Made by a program: the position numbers and the translations under genes. 64,000 nt of DNA from contig JAJQAG010000003.1 of NCBI GenBank assembly GCA_021203905.1, positions 1-64,000 on the forward strand, given 5' to 3'. Each line of letters starts with the position of its first letter. The first letter of the stretch is position 1. This document shows, in pieces, positions 29,236 to 38,816 of the stretch. Source of the DNA: Coprobacillus sp. (GTDB lineage: Bacteria; Bacillota_I; Bacilli_A; RFN20; CAG-826). The notes below the pieces were generated by a model, which was not told the origin of the DNA, ran no database searches, and saw nothing but the letters and a program-made list of their open reading frames with translations.

Positions 29236-31167
29236 TTACTTCTTACTAATCTCACTAATGATATCAAAGATAGCGCTAAAGGCCTCGTAACTAATATGGT
29301 TAATAGGATCTCCGACAACAAGATTACAGAAGTCATTCTTTGAAAGCGCTACATTTGTGTTATCACTAACATTGAACTTATTAGGCATGGTTGTGGTCCT
29401 TACACCCGCGCTACTATCTAAGATATTAATCTTTGTGGGACCACACTTTCTCTTACTATGAGTCATTAAATCTTCTTTAAGATGATGACCCTCACTATCA
29501 AACTCATTCCCCATATAGAGTCTCTTCTCTATCCCATTAACCACTACTGGGGTTTTAATCTCTTCATCCGTGTAGTAGTGTTCAATACTTATTTGTGTAT
29601 CAATACTGGGGTTATCTTGACAATCTTTTAAACGATGTTTTGGAGTGGGGATTTTAAAAGCGTAGACATTATCTTCTTGCCAATAACCACGATCAGGAAG
29701 TTGATTGACAAAGCTCGACTTCTTTCCACTTCCGACGACATCTCGATCACAGATAATGATGTATTTCACATTAAGGATTCCACTAGGAAGAATCGAGATA
29801 AAGTCTTTTATGGTATTAAACTTCCCGTAACCCAGAGTTCCCTTTTTACCAAAATCAAGGGTGTTAAAGTTAAGGTCAAGATACTTTCCTTCTTGGTGGA
29901 ATAGATCTAGCGCTCTTTTAAGATGATAGGTATCAGTCTTCCCTTCAGTAATCACTAAAGGATTAGTGTTTCTAATACGACGCACCGCGCGAGTAAGAGC
30001 TTGCTGGACAACCTTACGGTCATTACTTACTTGATCAAAGGTGTTATACGCTCTTTCAAACTCACTGAATCTGGCGATAGAGACACTTCTTCCAGAGGGC
30101 ATCTCTATTAAATCATATTCATAGTTATGATCATTATGATACTTCTCCATTCCTGAGACAAAGAGGGGGGAGTGAGTGGCAATAATAAACTGAATCTTAG
30201 GAAACATTGCGATTAAAGAGGGGAGGACTTCATATTGTAAGTCAGTATCAAGGTGCATCTCAATTTCATCAATGGCCACTACACCAGAGATAGAATCCGC
30301 TTCAAGAGGAAGAGGTTCATTACTTCCTTCATCCGCATGACGAAGGATAGTGACAAACATATTAAAGAGGGTGGCCTCTCCACTAGAGAGTTGATTGAGA
30401 CTCTTTAAGATACGATTCTCCCCATTCTTCTTGTAGTGGATTTCATAACTATCTTGATGAGTGGTTTTAACGATTCTAAGGTTTTCACTTTTAGTGATCT
30501 TCTCTAAAAGAACTTCAAGTGTCTTTTGAGTGGAGAGGGAACCACTACTGATAACACTTTGAAACCACTTGGTATTCTCTTCTTCATAACTAGAAGAGAT
30601 TATAGGGTTATATAATTCGTCTTTAAAAGATTGACCTATAGGGGGATGAGCGATTCTTTCACTAGGATAAAAGAGCATGATGTTATGAGTGAGAATCTCA
30701 CTCACTGCAATCTCACTACTTTGATCATTATCTAAATCGCAGTGGAGATATTTCTCATTATTGAGATTCTTAATCTTCTCTTTAGCATAAGGACGAAAGT
30801 TAAATTCTTTAATCTCCTCTTCTATTTCAGAGAAGTGATTACTAATATCCCTCATTCCTTCAAAAAGATAAAAATCACCCGCATTATCACGATATTTTGA
30901 TAAAACTAAACTATATTTCTCTCCCTCTCTTATATTTGTGGGAGAGACTAATTTGTAGTGTTCTGGATAAATCTCTCTCATCCTTAAGGAGGCGAGTTTA
31001 GTAAACTCCACAAAAGAATCAGCGAGATAAGAAGCAAGGATGGATTTCCCTGTTCCATTCTCTCCAATGACAATTAAAGGAACGGGGTCATCACCAACAA
31101 AACGAGGATGGATAACACACTTCCTAATAGGACCATTATTAAGAATCTTAAGACAATCTAGATACAT
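29236..31167 (-). CDS. OLD-like ATP-dependent endonuclease (AAA_15/21 ATPase + TOPRIM)
   Basis: VIGENGTGKSILA Walker A, LSSGEATLFN signature, VVAIDEIEMHLD Walker B, IIATHSPLF. TOPRIM motifs LVITEGKTD and IIICDRDVVGSG. Confidence 0.85.
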   Translation of the reverse strand: MYLDCLKILNNGPIRKCVIHPRFVGDDPVPLIVIGENGTGKSILASYLADSFVEFTKLASLRMREIYPEHYKLVSPTNIREGEKYSLVLSKYRDNAGDFYLFEGMRDISNHFSEIEEEIKEFNFRPYAKEKIKNLNNEKYLHCDLDNDQSSEIAVSEILTHNIMLFYPSERIAHPPIGQSFKDELYNPIISSSYEEENTKWFQSVISSGSLSTQKTLEVLLEKITKSENLRIVKTTHQDSYEIHYKKNGENRILKSLNQLSSGEATLFNMFVTILRHADEGSNEPLPLEADSISGVVAIDEIEMHLDTDLQYEVLPSLIAMFPKIQFIIATHSPLFVSGMEKYHNDHNYEYDLIEMPSGRSVSIARFSEFERAYNTFDQVSNDRKVVQQALTRAVRRIRNTNPLVITEGKTDTYHLKRALDLFHQEGKYLDLNFNTLDFGKKGTLGYGKFNTIKDFISILPSGILNVKYIIICDRDVVGSGKKSSFVNQLPDRGYWQEDNVYAFKIPTPKHRLKDCQDNPSIDTQISIEHYYTDEEIKTPVVVNGIEKRLYMGNEFDSEGHHLKEDLMTHSKRKCGPTKINILDSSAGVRTTTMPNKFNVSDNTNVALSKNDFCNLVVGDPINHISYEAFSAIFDIISEISKK

Positions 31168-31212
31168 ATGTTTCTCTTTCTTAAATTATAAATCATTCAT
31201 TAGAGAGAGAAT

Positions 31213-31238
31213 AAGAAAAAGCACCACGAATGGTGCTT
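31213..31238 (-). terminator. terminator of the lipoprotein gene
   Basis: Minus strand AAGCACCA-TTCG-TGGTGCTT-TTTCTTATT. Confidence 0.85.
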
Positions 31239-31261
31239 CTCTTATTATCAGAGATAATTAA

Positions 31262-32581
31262 TTACTCAACAGCATAGAGTTGGGCTACGATTGGATTACT
31301 ACCATAGACAAGAGCAATCTCTTGGTATGTGCTAGTGGATTGTAAGCCTAAAGTACAAACGGTGCTATTAAGGGTAACTTGTAATCCATTGATAGTTGAA
31401 TTCCAAACAAAGGTTGTGGTGACATCGGTGTAACCACCACCAGTACTTGGAACGCTAGTCCCAAAGATACATGTGTAGTTAGTCCCATTATAATACGCAT
31501 AGAAGGTTTGAGTGGCGCTATTCTTTGTGAAGGTGATGGTGTAACCATCACTAGTTTCACCAGTATCATAAGAAGCAACATTACTATCGTTCACCGAGGT
31601 GAGAGTCACTGCTACAGCCTGACCAATATCAGTGGTAACATCAAGATAGTAATTAGACTTAATGCTACCATTGAAGTAGTATTGAATGTTATCAAGAACA
31701 ATACCTAAATAGTAACTAGTACCCGAACTAACACTGGTCACAGGGGTGGCTAAGGTGGGAGTATACTCAGTAGCGTCATTTGGATCTAAGAGATAAGCGT
31801 GCTGATAGGTATTAATACCAGAAATACTGCTTGCAAAGAGACAATGGTAAGTAGAATGCCAACCTAAATAATAGGTTGCTTGTGCATTCACCCAAGCATC
31901 ATTACTAGCATAGTAATAGATTGGGGTGGGTGTTGTCACAAGCTGTAAATCTTGATAACCATCGACTTCAATAATGCAGACATAGTAGGTAGTGCTATCC
32001 TTGGTGTAGGTCATGTAGTAAGCATCATCACCTTCGGCTTCACTTAATGTCACTTTGACAGCGGTGCTGAGACTAGTTTTCATTTCACCTTCATAGGTGT
32101 AGTCACTTACTTGGTTACCGGTGAAATAATAAGTGATGCCACTGACATCTTCCGCTAAATAGTATTCCTTACCAAGTTCGTAAGGAAGAGCGGGGGCAGC
32201 TTCAACAGTAATGTCAACAGAGTCTTTTTCTTCACCATATTTTGCGGTAATGGTTGAAGTCCCTTCACCAAGTGGATAGAGATAAGTTCCAGAAACGCCC
32301 ACAACATCGGTGTCAGAAGACTCGACAGTAAGATCGCCACTGCTGATGAGAGCGGAGACATTGAATTCTTCGTCATCACAAGTGAACTCAATCTGTCGTG
32401 TGGAATCGTTAATGTGCCACTCTTCTTGTAACTCGTCTTTGTTAGAGATGGCGAATCCTGATCCGGAAGATGATCCTTCGGTAGGCGATCCTTCGGTAGA
32501 ACCGGAACCGGAATCACAACCCGCTAAACAACAGAGACCAATGCTACAAAGAGCAACTAGAGAAATAATTGTTTTTTTCAT
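31262..32581 (-). CDS. surface lipoprotein with Ig-like (Big-type) domain and internally duplicated C-terminal domain
   Basis: Signal/lipobox CCLAGCDSGSG; low-complexity linker; STDTDVVGVSGTYLYPLGEGTSTITAKYG Big_2-like; repeats at aa ~138-262 and ~288-430. Confidence 0.75.
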   Translation of the reverse strand: MKKTIISLVALCSIGLCCLAGCDSGSGSTEGSPTEGSSSGSGFAISNKDELQEEWHINDSTRQIEFTCDDEEFNVSALISSGDLTVESSDTDVVGVSGTYLYPLGEGTSTITAKYGEEKDSVDITVEAAPALPYELGKEYYLAEDVSGITYYFTGNQVSDYTYEGEMKTSLSTAVKVTLSEAEGDDAYYMTYTKDSTTYYVCIIEVDGYQDLQLVTTPTPIYYYASNDAWVNAQATYYLGWHSTYHCLFASSISGINTYQHAYLLDPNDATEYTPTLATPVTSVSSGTSYYLGIVLDNIQYYFNGSIKSNYYLDVTTDIGQAVAVTLTSVNDSNVASYDTGETSDGYTITFTKNSATQTFYAYYNGTNYTCIFGTSVPSTGGGYTDVTTTFVWNSTINGLQVTLNSTVCTLGLQSTSTYQEIALVYGSNPIVAQLYAVE

Positions 32582-32710
32582 GTTTTCCCTCCTAAATAGA
32601 TAACAATTATTAAGTGTGATAGGGGGGGGGTGCTTTATTTATTAATAGACCCCCCATAATATAATCACTAGACAAGAGTCTAGAAATTACCATGAAAAAG
32701 AATTCTTATA

Positions 32711-33187
32711 CTATTGTATAAACACCTCATCATTAATATCTTTGAGTAATTGAGTGTAGTGATGTTTCTTGGTAACACCTCGATAGACATATATACCCCC
32801 AATTACTAAGAGAACAAGACCCACGACAAAGAGAATCATACTGACATAGAATTCCACACAAGTGGGATCAATCATTCTTTGATTAGCGGGTTTTGCGCTT
32901 AATATAAGGAAAATGGCCGCGATGATTACCGAGATGGCGCCAAGACAAACTTGGCACATCCCAATAGCAAAGGAGTTATTTCCTCTTTGGTATTCCGCAT
33001 GTGCGGCTCTTGAGAGAGACTTAAGGTCCCCCTCATCAAGGTTATGATGAATATGCGCACCACAACGAGGGCACGAATAAACCACTTCAGTGTTCTCATC
33101 AATCTCTGTACTAACATCAGAGACTAATTTCTTCTGAATCTTCTTTTCGTTTATTTCTTTCCCACAATTAGAGCAATACATATTCAT
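32711..33187 (-). CDS. zinc-ribbon membrane protein
   Basis: MYCSNCGKEINEKK...YSCPRCGAHIHH plus two TM segments. Confidence 0.75.
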   Translation of the reverse strand: MNMYCSNCGKEINEKKIQKKLVSDVSTEIDENTEVVYSCPRCGAHIHHNLDEGDLKSLSRAAHAEYQRGNNSFAIGMCQVCLGAISVIIAAIFLILSAKPANQRMIDPTCVEFYVSMILFVVGLVLLVIGGIYVYRGVTKKHHYTQLLKDINDEVFIQ

Positions 33188-33199
33188 TTTCCTTTCTAG

Positions 33200-34747
33200 T
33201 TATGCGTCTTGGAGATCTCCTGTATCAGAACCTGTCTCTGCCGCTTGCCACAAGAGATCACTAGCGTCATTAGGCATGACAAGGATAATCTGATTACCAC
33301 TTGAGGTTATATGGAAGGTCAAGGCGCCAGAGAACTTGAAGTAGCTACCAACGAAATCATCTTCTGTCGAGAAGATATCATTAGGACGATTAGGATTACC
33401 ATAGTAATTGAAGCCTAAGAAGACACTGAAACCGGTGTTTGAACCATAGCGTTCATCAAAGTAGAGATAGATATTATCACTATCTGTGATCGTGCAACCT
33501 TGGCAAAGCATATATTCATTTACTTCCACTCTCTGGTTGAGATAATCCCATTTACTCTCACTAGAACAAATGGCAAGGAATTCTTCTTGACTATAGGATT
33601 CCACATCTAACATATGACCACCATCAACACCAGGGATGTTATTTTCTTCTGCGGTCAAGACGATTTGAGCATCTTGTGGAGAGTATGATGTCGCTGCGGG
33701 GAATCTTCCTGCGACATCAGTAATCTGGAAGCCATAGTTATCAGAATTCTGGAATAAGCCATAGAGTTGTAAATAGGTGTTAGTAACGACATATTTACTA
33801 CGGACTTGGCTCATACCCGCAAAGATATTAATACCAGCCCAACATCCTTCTGTATAGGTATCAACACCCCAGTAATCATTCAAGTATTCGGCATCGTAGT
33901 AGTCCACTAAATAGATAGTGTTATTAGTGTATCCAGCGACCGTCCCTTGAATGAGAACACGGGTGTTATCCCATGGAGAGGAGTAGACTTCTCCATTCTT
34001 TCTCGCTTCAAGATCTTTAATGACTTCTTGATGGAGTTGGTAGAGAGAAACATAGGTATATTCTTCTCCTGGCCAATGAGGGGGAATAACATCATCCCAT
34101 AAGCAGAGCATATATTTCTCTGCTTGGTCTTGAGCGGCGTAGAATGTATCCACATAATCTGGCATGGAGAGGACATTCTTTACCCAGGAGAGACCCGCTT
34201 GAACAATCCAGAGATTAAGTAAGACTAATTCATCATAGGGGCAGTTCTCTTTATCAGAGACCCAGACAAGAGAGACATAACGAGAACCAGTGGAGTCATA
34301 CTCAGGTTTACCATAACCTTCTTGAGCGGTACTCACGACAATGGTCTTGGCTTCTTCAAGTTTCTCTTGAGTAAAGATAGAGGCTTCTTTACCCCATTTT
34401 TCAACATTACCTGTGGATTCAGGAGTATCGATACCATAGTATCTCGCTTTAATGGTGTCTTGACTCTTAGTGGAGTCTTTCTGCACGAAGTGAGTGGTGT
34501 CACCATCGATATAGAAGAGAACTTCAACCTCCGCAATACCATCGGTATAGAAGTCTTTACCTTGATAATCGTGGTTTAGTTTCACACTCCCATCATGTGC
34601 ATAATCGATAAATTTATTATCGATATATGGAGTGTAATTACCATCCTCATCAAAACGAGGATGATTGCTAGAATTGTCACAACCAGTGACCCCACCGACA
34701 AGCATCACGAAGACTGGTAATAATAACGCTAATTTACCTTTTTTCAT
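33200..34747 (-). CDS. secreted lipoprotein thermonuclease (SNase/TNase domain)
   Basis: Lipobox MLVGGVTGCDN; VLFYIDGDTTHF...IKARYYGIDTPESTG...KWGKEASIFTQEKL matches the SNase fold; ARYYGIDTPE carries the catalytic-region R. Confidence 0.88.
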   Translation of the reverse strand: MKKGKLALLLPVFVMLVGGVTGCDNSSNHPRFDEDGNYTPYIDNKFIDYAHDGSVKLNHDYQGKDFYTDGIAEVEVLFYIDGDTTHFVQKDSTKSQDTIKARYYGIDTPESTGNVEKWGKEASIFTQEKLEEAKTIVVSTAQEGYGKPEYDSTGSRYVSLVWVSDKENCPYDELVLLNLWIVQAGLSWVKNVLSMPDYVDTFYAAQDQAEKYMLCLWDDVIPPHWPGEEYTYVSLYQLHQEVIKDLEARKNGEVYSSPWDNTRVLIQGTVAGYTNNTIYLVDYYDAEYLNDYWGVDTYTEGCWAGINIFAGMSQVRSKYVVTNTYLQLYGLFQNSDNYGFQITDVAGRFPAATSYSPQDAQIVLTAEENNIPGVDGGHMLDVESYSQEEFLAICSSESKWDYLNQRVEVNEYMLCQGCTITDSDNIYLYFDERYGSNTGFSVFLGFNYYGNPNRPNDIFSTEDDFVGSYFKFSGALTFHITSSGNQIILVMPNDASDLLWQAAETGSDTGDLQDA

Positions 34748-34758
34748 AAGATACCTCC

Positions 34759-36249
34759 TTACATAGCGAGCAGTGATCGACTAATCGCTGTCTCAAATGC
34801 ATCAGTAACCGAAGCGCTTCCTGTGAGGACTTCGGTAATAATACCACCGACCTGATCACGAAGTGTGGCACTTCCAGGGAATACCGCTGTGGTAAAGTAA
34901 TTCGTTCCGATATCATTGAGAACAACCTTGGCGGTGTCAGCGTATTCTTCACCTTCCTCGAGATATTCTAGATATTCATCTGTGGTGTAGGCACTTTGTC
35001 TCACTGGGGAATAACCCTCACTACCATAAGTGCATAACTCAACATTGACATCAGGATTAGTTAAGTATTTCATGAACTTCCAAGCGTATAAGTCTCTTTC
35101 ATCGTTCTCACTATCTTTGAGCTTTGGATTTCTTAATAACACGAGATCTGGTCCTTGGCAGACATAAAGGGGATTATCATTATCCGCGGGGACCGCACAA
35201 ACACCAACATCGAAAGAATTAGAAGAGGGGAGTTGATATCCAGTACCACCACTAGAACCAATGGAGAAGAGGGCCTTACCATCAACGAAGTAGTTAGAAC
35301 CATATTCACCAATCGCTCCTTTAGTTGTTAATACACCTTTATCGTGATATTCAGAAAGAGATGTTACCATCGCCTCCGCGGCAATCCTTGCATCCCCAGT
35401 TTGAAAGTCAATTGAACCTTTGTTAGTGACATAGTTCACTGAGGAGTATGGAATCTCATTTTGCATCATTTTGGTGATGAAGAGGTTACCATCGCTATCA
35501 TAGAAGACTGGATAGAAATCATCATCGATAGTATCGGGTTTATAACTACTTTCCCATTCATTAAGGAAGTAGTCACCAATCTTCATCAATTCATCCCAAG
35601 AAATACTAGAGAGGAGCTTATTATTATCAGATTCTTCACTAAGTTCAGGAATGTAATATTCACTAGTGTCCTCAAGTTGTCTCATATCATCGAGGAGTGG
35701 ATCCACAACATTAATGTTATAGAACATCACTTCTGTGGATTTCATAAGGGGGAGAGTATAGGTTCCCTCCACCACGAAACTCTGTCCTTCTTCAAAGTAC
35801 GCTGGAATAAAGTCACTAGTTCCTGTGGTGGTATCACCAAGCCACTTCTCTTGACCAAATCCCACTTCGGGATCATTGATATAATCATCAAGATTAACAA
35901 CGTGTTGACCACTATATTCTTCGGAATCAATATAATCCGCGACATGGTCAGGATAAGCCACAGCCATGGTCGGAACATTACCGGCGGCCCAACCTTGACT
36001 AATCTGGCTCAGAATATCATCATAACCACCACGATAGTTCTGATCGATATGAACTTTAACACCATCGTGTTCGAGGACGAGCTTCTCAAATTCTGTAATC
36101 TTACGAGCAAGAGTGTCTTGAATTGTCTTACCAAAGGTATGCCAGAAGACTACTGTAATACCATCGTCCTTTTGACCACAACCTGATAGTGCACTTACTC
36201 CAAATAAGGCTACTAGGGCTGTAAGAACAACTTTGTTCATTTTTTTCAT
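34759..36249 (-). CDS. ABC transporter family 1 extracellular solute-binding lipoprotein
   Basis: Lipobox ALSGCGQ; VVFWHTFGKTIQDTL...AYPDHVADYI; sugar-binding-type SBP architecture. Confidence 0.87.
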   Translation of the reverse strand: MKKMNKVVLTALVALFGVSALSGCGQKDDGITVVFWHTFGKTIQDTLARKITEFEKLVLEHDGVKVHIDQNYRGGYDDILSQISQGWAAGNVPTMAVAYPDHVADYIDSEEYSGQHVVNLDDYINDPEVGFGQEKWLGDTTTGTSDFIPAYFEEGQSFVVEGTYTLPLMKSTEVMFYNINVVDPLLDDMRQLEDTSEYYIPELSEESDNNKLLSSISWDELMKIGDYFLNEWESSYKPDTIDDDFYPVFYDSDGNLFITKMMQNEIPYSSVNYVTNKGSIDFQTGDARIAAEAMVTSLSEYHDKGVLTTKGAIGEYGSNYFVDGKALFSIGSSGGTGYQLPSSNSFDVGVCAVPADNDNPLYVCQGPDLVLLRNPKLKDSENDERDLYAWKFMKYLTNPDVNVELCTYGSEGYSPVRQSAYTTDEYLEYLEEGEEYADTAKVVLNDIGTNYFTTAVFPGSATLRDQVGGIITEVLTGSASVTDAFETAISRSLLAM

Positions 36250-36297
36250 ACATGAACCTCCTTATTTTTAAACAAAATAATCGATTTCTGCATATTT

Positions 36298-37707
36298 TTA
36301 GAGCGCTAATTTTGCTTGATTTTCGGCAGTGGAGAAAATACTGTCGATGGTACTGTCAAGATTTTCTCCTGCGAGTAAGCATTGAGTGGTAATAGAGCCA
36401 GCTTGAGTACGAGCCTCCGCACTACCCTTAAAAGCGGGGGAAGTAAAGAGGGAATCCGCAACATCAGAATAGAGGCTATAAATCTGAGCGTATGTGAGAT
36501 CATCATAGGTCTTACCACTCGCATCAGATAATTCGAGCCAGTCATCACTTGTATAGGCAGATTGTCTAATTGGCATATAACCAGTTTCAAGCGCCCAGTA
36601 AAGGGTATTCTCAGTGTTTGTTAAATACTTATAGAAAGTCCAGCAAGCTTCATTCTCCGCTTTGCTACCATGATCAAGAACACAGATAGATGGACCTTGA
36701 CAAATTTGTTTTGCTTCATGACCTTCGGCTTGAGGAACTCTTGCACAATAGGTGGTGAAGGTATTGGTCTCTGGGATTTCATATTTCACACCACCAGTTG
36801 ATCCCACAGTGAAGAGGAATCCTTGTGTGGTGTAGTAAGTATTGATATAGTTATCTCCCGCGGTACCTTTAGTGTGGAACCAACCATTTTGATAGGCTTG
36901 GTTAAAGGTTTTCATCTCGTTCTTCATATCATCATTGTTAAATAAGATTTCACCTTTACCTGTCGTGGTGTTCACACTAGTGTAATCATAACCATATTGC
37001 TCGGCGAGAGTAATGAAGAGATTATCATCACTATCATATCCAAAGATGCCATAGTAACTATTTGATTTATTTATGATGTCGTTATTATCACAATATGTTT
37101 GAACCGCTGGAAGTAAGTGATTAAAGAGTTCTTCCCAGGTGAGACTATTGATATAAGCGGCATCAAGCGCTTTACCATCGTTGATGGTTGCATCAATATT
37201 ACTTAAATCCATGCCGATAACAATATCTGAATTATAGTAGAGTGCTTCTGTAGAAGCGGCAAATGGAAGACACCATGTTCCTTCAACCTGTAAGTTTTGA
37301 CCGGTCGCTACTAAGTTAGGGAGAACATCGGCTTTGTCTTCTTCACTCCATCCAATATCTGGATCATCTATGAATTGGTCTAATTTCACAACCTTACCAG
37401 TGTTAAGATAATCCGCAACATGATCTGGATAACAAAGTGTCATATTAGGATAGTAGTTAGCGGGGATTCCCTGCTCAACAAGATCCTTGAGACCACTATA
37501 ATCTGTGGATTGTTTAGTAAGTGTCACATGAATGTTTGGATACTCTTTTTCAAAAGCATCAACGATGTTTTGGAGTTGAGTGTCATAAGAGAAGGTGTGC
37601 CAGAAGGAGATTTCAATATCACCACTGTCACTACCACCCCCACAACCTGTAAGAGAGGCAAGGGCAAGTGGAAGAATGCATAAAGTAACTAATTTTCCTT
37701 TTTTCAT
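36298..37707 (-). CDS. ABC transporter family 1 extracellular solute-binding lipoprotein (paralog)
   Basis: Lipobox ASLTGCGG; ISFWHTFSYDTQLQ...CYPDHVADYLNTGKVVKLDQFIDDPDIGW, colinear with the downstream paralog. Confidence 0.87.
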   Translation of the reverse strand: MKKGKLVTLCILPLALASLTGCGGGSDSGDIEISFWHTFSYDTQLQNIVDAFEKEYPNIHVTLTKQSTDYSGLKDLVEQGIPANYYPNMTLCYPDHVADYLNTGKVVKLDQFIDDPDIGWSEEDKADVLPNLVATGQNLQVEGTWCLPFAASTEALYYNSDIVIGMDLSNIDATINDGKALDAAYINSLTWEELFNHLLPAVQTYCDNNDIINKSNSYYGIFGYDSDDNLFITLAEQYGYDYTSVNTTTGKGEILFNNDDMKNEMKTFNQAYQNGWFHTKGTAGDNYINTYYTTQGFLFTVGSTGGVKYEIPETNTFTTYCARVPQAEGHEAKQICQGPSICVLDHGSKAENEACWTFYKYLTNTENTLYWALETGYMPIRQSAYTSDDWLELSDASGKTYDDLTYAQIYSLYSDVADSLFTSPAFKGSAEARTQAGSITTQCLLAGENLDSTIDSIFSTAENQAKLAL

Positions 37708-37756
37708 AATAATTGTTTCCTTTCAAATAATCGTATTTGAATATAACCTCCAAAGA

Positions 37757-38809
37757 TTATCCTTTAATTCCCGCTCTTCCAACACCACGCATAATGTACT
37801 TACGGAAGAAGATAAAGAGAAGGAACAAAGGAATAGTAACGCACACTGTCGCGGCCATCTGATATCCGTATTCTGTTTGTCCACCATCAATATCAACGAA
37901 GGCAGAGGATCTCAGACCATTAGAGATGAGTTGATATTCACTTCTATTTGCGACGAGGTTTGGCCACACATAGGAGTTCCAAGAACCCATGAACTTAAGA
38001 ATGCAGATAGAGATAAGTGTTGGAGCGGCAAGAGGCACCATAACCTTCCACAGGAAGGACCAATCACTCTTACCATCTACCTTCGCCGCCAGATACAATT
38101 CATTAGGAATTTGCTTAAAGTTTTGTCGTAGTAGGTAGATATAATACACACTTATCCAGAAGGGGATAATCATAGCCAGGTAAGCTTCCATCAAAGTCTG
38201 ATCTTCACCAATCCATCCAAAGGAGGCCACAGTGATATAGTTCGATATCACCATCATCTCTCCTGGAATCATCATGGTCATCAGGAAGATCATAAAGACC
38301 GCTTCCCTTCCTTTGAATCTCAATCTTGAGAATGCAAAGGCGGCTAAGATTGTCGTAATCAATGTGCCTGCCGTATCAAAAACTGCAACTACAATAGTGT
38401 TAAGCATATAGGTTCCAAAGTCAAAGACTTGGAAGACATACACATAGTTGCTCCACATCACAATCGATGGGAAGAATGTTTGTGTGGATGAAATAATCTC
38501 GGTTCTCTGTTTGAAGGAGGTAATAATCATCCAATAGAATGGGAAGATAACAAGAAGGGCCATAAAGACGAGGAAGATGTAAATTAAGACTGTAAAGACA
38601 ATCTTACTGACACGCTCACTCGCGCGAATGGACTCCACTGTCCTTCCACTTTGTCTGATAGAGAGGGTAAGATTGGGATTCACCTGAATCTTCTTAAAGT
38701 CAGGATAAATATTGTACTTCTTATCCTCCTCTGACTCCTGTTCGCTTTCGGGAAGCTCATCTGGTAGCTTTTCAGCGATATCATCAATAGTTTTTGCTTT
38801 TGCCATCAT
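37757..38809 (-). CDS. carbohydrate-type ABC permease (MalG/UgpE-like)
   Basis: YLAAKVDGKSDWSFLWKVMVPLAAPTLISI EAA-type loop; six-TM pattern. Confidence 0.9.
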   Translation of the reverse strand: MMAKAKTIDDIAEKLPDELPESEQESEEDKKYNIYPDFKKIQVNPNLTLSIRQSGRTVESIRASERVSKIVFTVLIYIFLVFMALLVIFPFYWMIITSFKQRTEIISSTQTFFPSIVMWSNYVYVFQVFDFGTYMLNTIVVAVFDTAGTLITTILAAFAFSRLRFKGREAVFMIFLMTMMIPGEMMVISNYITVASFGWIGEDQTLMEAYLAMIIPFWISVYYIYLLRQNFKQIPNELYLAAKVDGKSDWSFLWKVMVPLAAPTLISICILKFMGSWNSYVWPNLVANRSEYQLISNGLRSSAFVDIDGGQTEYGYQMAATVCVTIPLFLLFIFFRKYIMRGVGRAGIKG

Positions 38810-38816
38810 GACCTCC

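Noticed and set aside
29236-31167. Gabija system
   Set aside because: The ATPase-TOPRIM protein resembles GajA, but no UvrD-like GajB is encoded next to it.
35461-36186. 241-aa plus-strand ORF antisense to an SBP gene
   Set aside because: Shadow ORF; low-complexity I/F/N-rich translation, no RBS, fully inside a well-supported CDS.
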